Shown here: one piece after another, positions 1 through 7,543 of the stretch
Layout of the letters: every line of letters begins with the position of its first letter
How positions within the stretch are numbered: the stretch's first letter is position 1
DNA from: Limnobacter sp. MED105
GTDB lineage: Bacteria > Pseudomonadota > Gammaproteobacteria > Burkholderiales > Burkholderiaceae_B
Assembly (NCBI RefSeq): GCF_000170915.1
Contig: NZ_ABCT01000007.1
Location: forward strand, 98,477 to 162,476
Direction: 5' to 3'
Length of the DNA: 64,000 nucleotides
The notes under the pieces: model-generated
The model's database searches: none
Told to the model about the DNA's origin: nothing
What the model saw: only the letters and a program-made list of their open reading frames with translations
Made by a program: the position numbers and the translations under genes

Positions 1-2
1 AT

Positions 3-173
3 TTTTGCGCTGGGTTGGTCCTCTTCGCCCCCAAACAGCAAGTGGACACCTTCGGGAGTCACAATCTCCAGGCGGCCTTTCTTCAGTTTGGTCAGCAATT
101 TCAGGGTCCACTGGGCCGACGATGGTGCGTGGCTGGGCAGTTGGAACTGGGAAAAAGTAATGGCTTGAGTCAT
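3..173 (-). CDS. cyclopropane-fatty-acid synthase-like methyltransferase, N-terminal fragment
   Basis: Only the first 57 codons are in the window; the gene continues leftward past position 1. The visible part has the N-terminal pattern of CFA-synthase-like SAM methyltransferases: a Leu/Lys-rich helix (WTLKLLTKLKKGRL) followed by a beta segment ending in Pro-Glu-Gly and Phe-Gly-Gly. Its ATG overlaps the TGA of the DUF1365 gene (ATGA at 170-173), so translation is probably coupled. The neighbours, a DUF1365 protein and an amine-oxidase-like flavoprotein, are the usual partners of this methyltransferase in photo-oxidative stress operons. The family modifies membrane lipid acyl chains. The identification rests on the N-terminus and on context, because no SAM-binding motif is visible. 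Confidence 0.7.
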   Translation of the reverse strand, partial: MTQAITFSQFQLPSHAPSSAQWTLKLLTKLKKGRLEIVTPEGVHLLFGGEEDQPSAK

Positions 174-988
174 GCTTCGAGTTCAGTCTGCGTAATTGTT
201 TGACGGGGCGGGGCTGGCTTGCCATGAAACTTCGCGCCTTTGAATAGAAGTTTCACTGCTTGCCAATGAATTTTTGCAATCACGGCCAATGTAAACCAGC
301 CGTATTTCAATAAGGTTTTACCCCAAAGCAGGGTGCTTGGATGCATCAGTTCTCCGCTCACGCTGGTGCTAAGCTGTTGAACCGATCCTTCAAAGTAATT
401 AATGCGAGCCATTGTGCGGTCTGTGCTGCTCACAAACCTGAACTCATAGCGCCCTGACACCGGGAAAAAAGGCGACACATGAAATTCTTTTCGGGCATGC
501 AGCAGCATGCCTTTGTTCAGCGGTGCTTTGCTTTCCGGGGCCGTTAGTAAATAAAAATGTCTTTCACCAAAAGTGTTGTTCACTTCACACATCACGGCGC
601 GGCACTGTTGCGCCTCATCGTGGAAATACCAAAAGCTGACTGGGTTGAACACATAGCCCAACACCTTGGGGAAGGTGTGCAAATGCACTTGGCCTTGCAG
701 TGCCATACCCGTTTCCTGTTCCACCTTGTGTACCAACTCGGGAACAAACTCGGGGAAGCCTAAGGTGTGTGGCTCAAACCCGTAATTGCGTGCCGAAACC
801 GACACCAAGCCTTTGCCGTCAATCACCGGGTAGGCATGTGTGGGTTTTGAATCGGATTGCGTCGAAAAAACGAGGCGTACAAAGCAGGCACCCGCAGTAA
901 AGCCGTTGGCCTTGGGAAGTGCCCGGTGATGCTTCACCAAGCCCCAGGCCAGTTTTACTTCGTTGAGTTGAAAACGCCCCTGCGCCAT
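170..988 (-). CDS. DUF1365 family protein
   Basis: This 272-residue protein has the hallmarks of DUF1365, including the PKVLGYVFNPVSFWYF block near residue 110 and the conserved CEVNNTFGERHFY segment that follows. The biochemical function of the family is unknown. It is nearly always encoded between an amine-oxidase-like flavoprotein and a CFA-synthase-like methyltransferase, as here, which suggests a role in modifying fatty acyl chains of membrane lipids. I chose the ATG at 988 because it overlaps the stop of the upstream gene (ATGA at 985-988 when read on the minus strand); an earlier in-frame start would overlap that gene by about 100 bases. It is the middle gene of a three-gene minus-strand operon. 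Confidence 0.88.
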   Translation of the reverse strand: MAQGRFQLNEVKLAWGLVKHHRALPKANGFTAGACFVRLVFSTQSDSKPTHAYPVIDGKGLVSVSARNYGFEPHTLGFPEFVPELVHKVEQETGMALQGQVHLHTFPKVLGYVFNPVSFWYFHDEAQQCRAVMCEVNNTFGERHFYLLTAPESKAPLNKGMLLHARKEFHVSPFFPVSGRYEFRFVSSTDRTMARINYFEGSVQQLSTSVSGELMHPSTLLWGKTLLKYGWFTLAVIAKIHWQAVKLLFKGAKFHGKPAPPRQTITQTELEA

Positions 989-2301
989 CAAGCCGCCTTT
1001 TGTCTGGTTTTTGCCAACTTGTCGATCACCGCGCGTGCGGCGTTCAAGCCTGAGGTATGCCCGTCTTCGTGAAAGCCGTATTTCATCCACGCACCTGCCA
1101 AATAGACATTGTTCAAGCCCTGAAGTTCGGTCAGGGCCTGTTGAGCCTGAACCGCCGGCACGTCAAACACGGGGTGGGAATAATGAATTTCCCGGAATAC
1201 CTGCTTTGCATCGGGCTGGATAATCGGGTTCAGCGTCACGAAAATCGGTTTTTTCACTGGCAAAGGTTGAAGCAGATTGCTCCAGTAGGTTACCGACACA
1301 CTGGGCTGGGGATTCAACACGTCGCTCAAGTAGTTCCAGGATGACCACGTGCTGCGGGTTTTGGGCATCAGTTTCACATCTGTGTGCAAGAAGGCCACAT
1401 TGGGCTGATATTTAATGTGTTCTAGCTGGTTTTTTTGCAGGTCGTTGCCCTTGAGCATGCCCAGTGCTTCATCGCTGTGGCATGCCATTATTACATGGTC
1501 AAATTCCAGGTCGCCCAGTTTGGTTTTTACGATCGGTTTTGCACCTGTGGAATTAACTTCCAGCACAGGTGTGCTGTGGTGCACTTCGTCGACGAAAGGC
1601 AATATTTTTTGCACGTAATTGCGCGCACCGTTTTTCACAGTGAACCACTTGGGCCGGTCATTAACTTGCAGCAAACCGTGGTTGTGACAAAACTGAATGA
1701 ATGTGGCCAGAGGGAACGCCAGCATCTGCTCGCTGGGGCAAGACCAAATGGCCGCAGCCATGGGAATCAAATACCAGTCGCGGAACTCTGCACTGTATTT
1801 TTCCTCGATCAGGTAGTCGCCCAACTGCATTTTCGCTTTGCTTTGAAAGAGTGCTGCCCGGCCAGCGTCGGCCACCATCGCAGTGGCTTCTTTGTTGAAG
1901 CGCAAAATATCCAGCAACATGCGAATAAAACGCGGGCGCAACAAATTTCTGCGCTGCGCAAATACAGTGTTCAGGTTCGTGCCTGCCCATTCAATATTCA
2001 ACTCAGGCAAACACACTGAAAAGGACATGTCCGATTCCACGGTTTCCACAGCAAGTTCATCAAACAGGCGAATCAGGTTAGGGTAGGTTCGTTCGTTGTA
2101 CACCAAAAAGCCCGTGTCCACCGCAACCTGTTTCCCCTCGACTTCAATGTCTACGGTGTTGGTGTGGCCCCCAATATAATCATTGGCTTCAAACAACGTG
2201 GTGTGTGCATGTTCGCGCAGGGCATAAGCGGCGGTAAGGCCAGAAATTCCTCCACCCACAATGGCGACTTTGGGCAGCAATTCTTTTGAATTCTTGATCA
2301 T
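988..2301 (-). CDS. FAD-dependent amine-oxidase-like oxidoreductase
   Basis: This 437-residue flavoprotein has an N-terminal Rossmann dinucleotide motif (VAIVGGGISGLTAAYAL, about residues 12-28) followed by an FEANDYIGGHTNT segment, typical of the amine oxidase/phytoene desaturase superfamily. The C-terminus has the second FAD-contact pattern (NVYLAGAWMKYGFHEDG). It heads an operon with DUF1365 and a CFA-like methyltransferase. Relatives in other proteobacteria belong to light or singlet-oxygen regulons, and one group has been linked to desaturation of methylated acyl chains on the way to furan fatty acids. That specific activity is inference here. The operon lies downstream of folE2 on the same strand, separated by a hairpin. 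Confidence 0.85.
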   Translation of the reverse strand: MIKNSKELLPKVAIVGGGISGLTAAYALREHAHTTLFEANDYIGGHTNTVDIEVEGKQVAVDTGFLVYNERTYPNLIRLFDELAVETVESDMSFSVCLPELNIEWAGTNLNTVFAQRRNLLRPRFIRMLLDILRFNKEATAMVADAGRAALFQSKAKMQLGDYLIEEKYSAEFRDWYLIPMAAAIWSCPSEQMLAFPLATFIQFCHNHGLLQVNDRPKWFTVKNGARNYVQKILPFVDEVHHSTPVLEVNSTGAKPIVKTKLGDLEFDHVIMACHSDEALGMLKGNDLQKNQLEHIKYQPNVAFLHTDVKLMPKTRSTWSSWNYLSDVLNPQPSVSVTYWSNLLQPLPVKKPIFVTLNPIIQPDAKQVFREIHYSHPVFDVPAVQAQQALTELQGLNNVYLAGAWMKYGFHEDGHTSGLNAARAVIDKLAKTRQKAA

Positions 2302-2374
2302 GTGTACTCAGGGTTAAAAAAAGCAAGGGTATTCACCAGCATCCTAACCTTTTATTTACTGCAGTAAGTGAAAT

Positions 2375-2401
2375 TGGCTCTGGCTTTTCGAGCCAGAGCC
2401 A
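2375..2401 (-). terminator. hairpin terminator downstream of folE2
   Basis: A perfect 11-base stem (TGGCTCTGGCT with its complement) flanks a 5-base loop just after the folE2 stop. On the minus strand it is followed by only a weak T-tract (ATTTC). It probably ends the folE2 transcript and isolates it from the amine-oxidase operon that starts at 2301. Confidence 0.65.
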
Positions 2402-2410
2402 GGTTACCGA

Positions 2411-3217
2411 CTAATTTTGTTTGCGTTTGTCTTCTTCAATCCATGCAACTGCTGAGTGATTGTGGATTGATTCAAAGTTTTCACTTTCAATCTTGTAAGC
2501 CAAAACCTTTTTGCTGGCTCTCAGGCGAATGGCAACATCGCGAACCAGGTCTTCAACAAATTTCGGGTTGTCGTAAGCGCGCTCGGTGACATATTTTTCG
2601 TCTGGGCGCTTGAGCAAGCCCCACAGTTCGCAAGAAGCCGATTCTTCCGCCATCCGGATCAGTTCCTCAACAGCAATGCCATCGGCCACCAAGGCGCGAA
2701 TCGTGATGTGGCTGCGTTGGTTGTGCGCGCCATACTCGGAAATTTTCTTGGAGCAGGGGCACAGGCTGGTCACAGGCACCACCACGGTCATGAACACATC
2801 GGTGTTTTTGTCGCCATTGTTGTCCGCTTCCAGGGTCACCTCATAGTCCAGCAAGCTGGCTACACCCGACACGGGTGCAACCTTGCGCACGAAGTAGGGA
2901 AACTTCATGGTGATGGTGCCGGCGTTGGAGTCCAGGCGTTGAAGCATGTCCCGCATCATTTGTTTCATGCCCACAGGCGTGAGGGCGCTTTCCTGGGTTT
3001 GAAGAATTTCAAGGAACCGCGACATGTGCGTGCCTTTCACATCGCTGGGCAGAAACACTGACATGTCGATTGTGGCCACAGATGGCTGAGGGCCTTCCAG
3101 TGTTTCCACAATGATTGGGTGCTTGATTGCGCGCACACCCACGCGTTGAATGGCAATGTTGCGCTTGTCCGCGCGTGATTGTTCGTCAGGTAGAAAAAGT
3201 CCGTCCGGTGCATTCAT
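2411..3217 (-). CDS. folE2: GTP cyclohydrolase FolE2 (type IB)
   Basis: This is a 268-residue GTP cyclohydrolase IB, which converts GTP to 7,8-dihydroneopterin triphosphate in folate and pterin synthesis. Family features include the N-terminal block with [10 protein letters not shown] near residue 30, the active-site cysteine segment [20 protein letters not shown], and a C-terminal His/Glu-containing region. I chose the ATG at 3217 because GGAG lies 9 bases upstream, whereas the upstream in-frame TTG at 3232 would overlap that ribosome site. folE2 is frequently part of LitR light regulons, where pterins can serve photolyase or cryptochrome chromophores. Here it lies downstream of the divergent promoter facing a LitR-type regulator. 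Confidence 0.93.
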   Translation of the reverse strand: MNAPDGLFLPDEQSRADKRNIAIQRVGVRAIKHPIIVETLEGPQPSVATIDMSVFLPSDVKGTHMSRFLEILQTQESALTPVGMKQMMRDMLQRLDSNAGTITMKFPYFVRKVAPVSGVASLLDYEVTLEADNNGDKNTDVFMTVVVPVTSLCPCSKKISEYGAHNQRSHITIRALVADGIAVEELIRMAEESASCELWGLLKRPDEKYVTERAYDNPKFVEDLVRDVAIRLRASKKVLAYKIESENFESIHNHSAVAWIEEDKRKQN

Positions 3218-3238
3218 GAAGAAGCGCTCCAATGATAA

Positions 3239-3631
3239 TTACTGCTCTGTGATTGGATGTGCATCGAGTGCACGGCGAATTGCCTGGGTAATCTGGGGGC
3301 TGGTGGGTGAAACACCGCTTTTGATGGTGCCAACCACTTCGCCCTTGCGATTGATCAGGTATTTGTGAAAATTCCAGTCAGGTTGTTCTCCGCTGGCTTT
3401 GGCCAAATGCTTATACAAGGGGTTGGCCACATCCCCTTTCACCATGCCAAAGTCGCTGGATGGAAAGCCCACCACACTGAAGCCTTTGGACTTGTACTGG
3501 CCAGGCTTTGCCTGCGCAGAATTCCACAGCGGCAAGCCAAACAGCGCGATCATTCCGGCCAGAACCCGTTCCCCAAGGTTTACCCGGACTGGACTAGACA
3601 GATGCTTGTCTTTACAATGCGCTTTATCCAC
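3239..3631 (-). CDS. glutathione-peroxidase-like protein lacking the catalytic core (probable remnant)
   Basis: The 130-residue frame has a signal-peptide-like N-terminus (hydrophobic stretch about residues 24-38, then SAQA) followed by clear glutathione peroxidase C-terminal sequence (PLYKHLAKASGEQPDWNFHKYLINRKGEVVG). A GFSVVGFPSSDFG segment corresponds to the family's GFPCNQFG motif. The region that should carry the catalytic Cys (NVASKCG) is absent, and so are the roughly 27 residues that normally join FPxNxFG to the PLYK segment. Both losses are in frame. The start is a GTG at 3631; an internal ATG at residue 27 is an alternative. The gene lies directly upstream of folE2, 7 bases from its extended frame, probably as the first gene of that transcript. 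It is either a decaying gene or a secreted protein without peroxidase activity. Confidence 0.55.
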   Translation of the reverse strand: MDKAHCKDKHLSSPVRVNLGERVLAGMIALFGLPLWNSAQAKPGQYKSKGFSVVGFPSSDFGMVKGDVANPLYKHLAKASGEQPDWNFHKYLINRKGEVVGTIKSGVSPTSPQITQAIRRALDAHPITEQ

Positions 3632-3704
3632 TTGAATGTCTCTATATGTGTGGTGAAATCTCAGCCAATATGCTAATTTGATTAGTAATCAGGCTTTGAG
3701 TTCC

Positions 3705-3733
3705 ATTATTATTCGTTCAGAGTGGCAAGTCAA
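3705..3733 (-). promoter_or_regulatory. sigma-70-type promoter for the gpx-like/folE2 transcript
   Basis: Read on the minus strand, TTGACT (3728-3733) is followed after 17 bases by AATAAT (3705-3710). This is a good match to -35 and -10 elements pointing toward the peroxidase-like gene and folE2. The -35 element directly abuts the inverted repeat at 3734-3748. Confidence 0.55.
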
Positions 3734-3748
3734 TTTGTCTAGGACAAA
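3734..3748. promoter_or_regulatory. inverted-repeat operator, probable LitR/CarH site
   Basis: TTTGTC-TAG-GACAAA is a perfect 6-base inverted repeat with a 3-base spacer. It lies between the divergent regulator gene (start at 3787) and the minus-strand promoter, touching the -35 box of the latter. Size, symmetry and position fit a MerR-family operator that would block transcription in the dark. Binding is inferred, not shown. Confidence 0.55.
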
Positions 3749-3786
3749 ACAAAGATGTTGAAGTTTCACCGTGGTCAGGTTCAGGT

Positions 3787-4728
3787 ATGAATGAGCGTGC
3801 AGATTTAAGTCAACCCTCATTTTCAATTGCAGCAGTCGAGCGGGATACCGGCTTGCCCAAGGACACCCTGCGTGTTTGGGAAAAACGCTATAACTTCCCG
3901 CAGCCTGGCCGTGATTCTTTCGGCGAGCGCATTTATTCCATTGATCAGGTTGAAAAACTGCGAGTCATCAAGCGCTTGCTCGATGGTGGGCATCGCCCAG
4001 GAAAAATCATCGGGTTGAGCATTGATGAGTTGGTGAAACTGGCCGAGGTCAGCAGTGCGGGGTCGCGCATGAATGTGGCGCCTGACAGCCTGGACGAGCT
4101 AAACAGTTACATGGAACTGATCAAGCGGCACGATGCCGAAGAATTCCGCCAAACCATGTCGCGCCTTGCGCTGACGATGGGGCTGCATCGTTTCGTGGTA
4201 GAGGTGGTTGCACCCATGAACGCAATGGTGGGCGATGCCTGGGCGCGTGGTTATTTTGAAATTTTTGAAGAGCACATCTACACCGAAACCATTCAGGTGG
4301 TGTTGCGCAATGCCTTGAACACCATTCCGTCCACACGCAAAGGCCCGCGGGTGTTGCTGACCACACTGCCCAACGAATTGCATGGTTTGGGTTTGCTGAT
4401 GGCTGAGTGCATTTTTTCCATGGAGGGCGCACAGTGTATTTCTTTGGGCACTCAAACCCCGATTTACGACATTGTGTTGGCCTCGCGCGCGCAGAACATC
4501 AATATTGTGGCCCTGTCATTCTCTGTTATTCAAAGTTCGCCCGCCGTGCTGGAAGCAGTGGCCGAGTTGCGTGAAAAATTGCCTCCGATGGTTGAAATTT
4601 GGTGTGGTGGCTCTTCTACAGCATTGCGCAAAAAGCCTTCTGAAGATTTCGTGTTGTTGTCCAGCCTGGAGTCCATCAGTGAATCAATTGCAGACTGGCG
4701 ACTGCGCAACAAATTCAATCAGAATTAA
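3787..4728 (+). CDS. litR: B12-binding MerR-family light-responsive regulator (LitR/CarH type)
   Basis: This 313-residue regulator has an N-terminal MerR helix-turn-helix (about residues 10-80, with the typical LRVWEKRYNFPQP segment), a helical bundle, and a C-terminal cobalamin-binding domain. The helical bundle carries W, then E and H at +10 and +11 (GDAWARGYFEIFEEHIY), matching the light-sensing Trp-x9-Glu-His signature of CarH. The next domain has the base-off cobalamin motif ExHxxG (NELHGLG). Known relatives are tetramers that repress in the dark when loaded with adenosylcobalamin and release DNA when light breaks the Co-C bond. Its neighbours, DUF2256, photolyase and divergent folE2, are classic members of this regulon. 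It probably represses its own divergent region through the repeat at 3734-3748. Confidence 0.93.
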   Translation: MNERADLSQPSFSIAAVERDTGLPKDTLRVWEKRYNFPQPGRDSFGERIYSIDQVEKLRVIKRLLDGGHRPGKIIGLSIDELVKLAEVSSAGSRMNVAPDSLDELNSYMELIKRHDAEEFRQTMSRLALTMGLHRFVVEVVAPMNAMVGDAWARGYFEIFEEHIYTETIQVVLRNALNTIPSTRKGPRVLLTTLPNELHGLGLLMAECIFSMEGAQCISLGTQTPIYDIVLASRAQNINIVALSFSVIQSSPAVLEAVAELREKLPPMVEIWCGGSSTALRKKPSEDFVLLSSLESISESIADWRLRNKFNQN

Positions 4729-4733
4729 TTTCC

Positions 4734-4904
4734 GTGCCGGATAAGCGGTCTTTCAAAGGCAATAAATCTTATTTGCCCAGCAAGCTTTGCACCGTGTGCG
4801 GGAAGGAAATGACCTGGCGCAAAAGCTGGGCCAAGAATTGGGATGACGTAAAATATTGCTCAGAGGCCTGCCGCAAGGCGGCGCCCAGAGCGGGCAGCAA
4901 ATAA
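4734..4904 (+). CDS. DUF2256 family small zinc-ribbon protein
   Basis: This 56-residue protein starts at a GTG five bases after the litR stop, which suggests translational coupling. It has two cysteine pairs, CTVC at 19-22 and CSEAC at 42-46, around a Trp-rich core (MTWRKSW, KNWDDVKYCS). This is the DUF2256 pattern, a presumed zinc ribbon. The family is commonly encoded immediately upstream of photolyase/cryptochrome genes, as here (17 bases before phr). Its function is unknown; a role in photolyase cofactor assembly is only a guess. Confidence 0.85.
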   Translation: MPDKRSFKGNKSYLPSKLCTVCGKEMTWRKSWAKNWDDVKYCSEACRKAAPRAGSK

Positions 4905-4920
4905 GCAGGCAGTAAATAGC

Positions 4921-6462
4921 ATGAGCAGCAAAACCAAAGCCGTGGTTGTGTTGGGCGATCAACTCGACCTTAACAACCCCGCACTTCTGGCCAACCCCCC
5001 GAAATCAGCAGACATACTCATGGTGGAGTCACCTGTTGAATCCACTGTGGTGTGGGTTCACAAAGTGCGAGTCGCTTTGTTTCTCAGTGCCATGCGCCAT
5101 TTTGCAGAAGAATTGCGCAAGGCGGGTTACACCGTGCATTACCGCAGCTTGCGCGACACGGGCCAAAACAACTTGACCACTGAAGTTGCAAACCTGTGCA
5201 AACAGCACGGGTACACCAGCATTGATATGGCCGAGCCAGGTGAGTGGCGCCTGGAACAAGAATTTTTGAAGTTTGCGAAGTCGGAAAATCTGAAGTTGCG
5301 ACTACTTGAAGACACACATTATTTGTGCAGTCGGTCGGAATTTGCAAAGTGGGCCAGTGGCTACAAACAAATGCGCATGGAGTATTTTTATCGCGAAATG
5401 CGCAAGCGCACCGGTGTGTTGATGGAGGGTGTTGAACCTGCTGGCGGCAAGTGGAATTTTGATGCAGACAATCGCAGTGCATTTCCCAAAGCCGGCCCCG
5501 GCGATATTACACCCCCTGCATTTTTTGAACCCGATGAAATAACGCAAGCGGTGTTTGCTGAGGTTGAAGAAAATTTCCCGGATCATCCCGGTACGCTTAA
5601 AAATTTTGCATGGCCAGTTACACGCACACAAGCTTTGCAGGCGCTCGATAATTTCATCGAGAACCGGTTCGCCAACTTCGGTACTTATCAGGACGCCATG
5701 TGGACCAACACACCGTTCGGCTGGCACTCGCTTGTTTCCAGTTCAATCAATCTGCATTTGTTACATCCGCTCGAGGTGATACAAAAAGCAGAAGCGGCCT
5801 ATCGCGCTGGCAAAGTGGATGTGGCCAGTGCAGAAGGGTTCATTCGCCAAATTCTGGGTTGGCGTGAATTCATGCGCGGGGTGTATTGGCTGGACATGCC
5901 CAAGATGCGTGAAGACAATTATTTGCAAGCCAAACTTGATCTGCCCAAATGGTTCTGGACTGGCAATACCCACATGAATTGCCTGAAAGATTCGATTGGT
6001 CAAACGCTGGACTACGGTTATGCGCACCACATTCAACGCCTGATGGTGATCGGCAACTTTGCCCTGCTGGCGGGGCTTGTGCCACAGCAGGTCGAGGATT
6101 GGTTCTTGGCGGTGTATGTGGATGCTGTGGAATGGGTTGAACTGCCGAATGTGGCCGGCATGGCGCTGTTTGCCAATGGCGGGCGGTTCACCAGCAAGCC
6201 TTACATTGCATCGGGCGCTTACATCAAGCGCATGAGCAACTATTGCACCGGTTGCAAGTACAACCCGGCTGAGAAAACCGGTGAACAGGCCTGCCCGTTC
6301 ACCACGCTGTACTGGGGTTTTCTGGATCAGCATGAAAAAATGCTGTCAGCCAACCCGCGCACTGGTTTGATGGCCAAAAACATTGCACGGCTGGACGATG
6401 CGCAACGCACTGCACTTCGGCAAAAAGTGGCCGACACCTTCAAGAATATTGAACAACTGTAA
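4921..6462 (+). CDS. phrB: Fe-S cluster photolyase/cryptochrome (FeS-BCP family)
   Basis: This 513-residue flavoprotein belongs to the iron-sulfur bacterial cryptochrome/photolyase family, whose characterised member PhrB repairs (6-4) photoproducts. The N-terminal Rossmann-like antenna domain begins VVVLGDQLDL. The C-terminal half carries the four cysteines expected for a [4Fe-4S] cluster: one in HMNCLKDS (about residue 352) and three in YCTGCKYNP...QACPF (about residues 441-458). FAD-binding segments such as QILGWREFMRG are present. Length matches PhrB. It sits in a probable litR-DUF2256-phr operon, consistent with light induction. Whether it repairs DNA or only signals cannot be settled from sequence. 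Confidence 0.93.
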   Translation: MSSKTKAVVVLGDQLDLNNPALLANPPKSADILMVESPVESTVVWVHKVRVALFLSAMRHFAEELRKAGYTVHYRSLRDTGQNNLTTEVANLCKQHGYTSIDMAEPGEWRLEQEFLKFAKSENLKLRLLEDTHYLCSRSEFAKWASGYKQMRMEYFYREMRKRTGVLMEGVEPAGGKWNFDADNRSAFPKAGPGDITPPAFFEPDEITQAVFAEVEENFPDHPGTLKNFAWPVTRTQALQALDNFIENRFANFGTYQDAMWTNTPFGWHSLVSSSINLHLLHPLEVIQKAEAAYRAGKVDVASAEGFIRQILGWREFMRGVYWLDMPKMREDNYLQAKLDLPKWFWTGNTHMNCLKDSIGQTLDYGYAHHIQRLMVIGNFALLAGLVPQQVEDWFLAVYVDAVEWVELPNVAGMALFANGGRFTSKPYIASGAYIKRMSNYCTGCKYNPAEKTGEQACPFTTLYWGFLDQHEKMLSANPRTGLMAKNIARLDDAQRTALRQKVADTFKNIEQL

Positions 6463-6515
6463 GCCCATGCTTTGTTAAGGTAAGGCTTCGTTGTTGAAGT
6501 TCAGGGAGTAGAAGC

Positions 6516-7511
6516 ATGGGTTTGCTGGTAGATGGTCAGTGGCAAGACAAGTGGTATGACACCAGTTCAAGCGGTGGCAAATTCCAGCGCGAAAGCGCCA
6601 AATTGCGCAACTGGGTTACCGCCGATGGCAGTGCAGGACCAAGCGGTGCAGGCGGCTTTAAGGCAGAAAGTGGGCGCTACCACCTGTACGTATCGCTGGC
6701 CTGTCCATGGGCACACCGCACCCTGATTTTTCGCAAGTTGAAGAACCTTGAAAATCACATTGATGTGTCAGTGGTCAGCCCCGACATGCTCAGCAATGGC
6801 TGGACATTCAATGTGGATGCCGGCAGTACTGGCGACTTGTTGTTCGGCAGCGAATTCATGCATCAAATTTACACACGCAACAAAAGCGACTATTCAGGGC
6901 GGGTCACTGTGCCTGTGCTGTGGTGCAAGAAAACCAATCAGATTGTCAGCAATGAGTCGTCTGAAATCATTCGAATGTTCAATTCCGCATTCAATGAAAT
7001 CACCGGCAACCACGAAGATTTCTATCCCGAGAATTTGCGCAGCATGATCGACAGGGTCAATGGCCTGGTGTACGACAACATCAACAATGGTGTGTACCGC
7101 GCCGGTTTTGCCACTGCGCAGGGTGCCTATGAAGAGGCCTACAACGCCGTGTTTATGGCGCTTGATTCAATCGAGAAAATTCTGGAAAACAACCGCTACC
7201 TGGTGGGCCCACAAATTACTGAAGCCGACTGGCGCCTGTTCACCACCCTGATTCGGTTTGATGCGGTGTACCACGGTCATTTCAAGTGCAATCGCCAAAG
7301 GCTTGAAGATTTCCCGAATATTTCGAATTACGTGCGCGAGTTGTATCAGTGGTCGGGTGTTGCTGAAACCGTCGATTTTTACCACATCAAACGCCACTAC
7401 TACTACAGCCACGACATGATCAATCCCACCCGTGTTGTGCCCGCAGGCCCTGCCATCGACTTTGCGCGCGAGCACAACCGCACGCGTTTGCCTGCAAACC
7501 ACGCTGCATAA
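6516..7511 (+). CDS. glutathionyl-hydroquinone reductase (Xi-class glutathione transferase)
   Basis: This 331-residue protein is of the YqjG/ECM4 class. The catalytic Cys lies in SLACPWAHRTLIF near residue 63, followed by SNESSEIIRMFN of the thioredoxin fold, and by an all-helical C-terminal domain (LVGPQITEADWRLFTTLIRFD, then RHYYYSHDMINPTRVVPAGP). These enzymes reduce glutathionyl-hydroquinones using glutathione. A GGGAG ribosome site lies 7 bases upstream of the ATG. The gene follows the photolyase by 53 bases and may share its transcript, which fits a role in coping with photo-oxidised quinones; that link is inference. Confidence 0.93.
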   Translation: MGLLVDGQWQDKWYDTSSSGGKFQRESAKLRNWVTADGSAGPSGAGGFKAESGRYHLYVSLACPWAHRTLIFRKLKNLENHIDVSVVSPDMLSNGWTFNVDAGSTGDLLFGSEFMHQIYTRNKSDYSGRVTVPVLWCKKTNQIVSNESSEIIRMFNSAFNEITGNHEDFYPENLRSMIDRVNGLVYDNINNGVYRAGFATAQGAYEEAYNAVFMALDSIEKILENNRYLVGPQITEADWRLFTTLIRFDAVYHGHFKCNRQRLEDFPNISNYVRELYQWSGVAETVDFYHIKRHYYYSHDMINPTRVVPAGPAIDFAREHNRTRLPANHAA

Positions 7512-7543
7512 TTCGATGGTAATCTTGGGCAACATTCATTTTC

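Noticed and set aside
3590..3620. Second LitR-like operator (AGACA-gatgct-TGTCT)
   Set aside because: The arms are five bases with a longer spacer and lie inside the peroxidase-like frame, so resemblance to the 3734-3748 palindrome is too weak.
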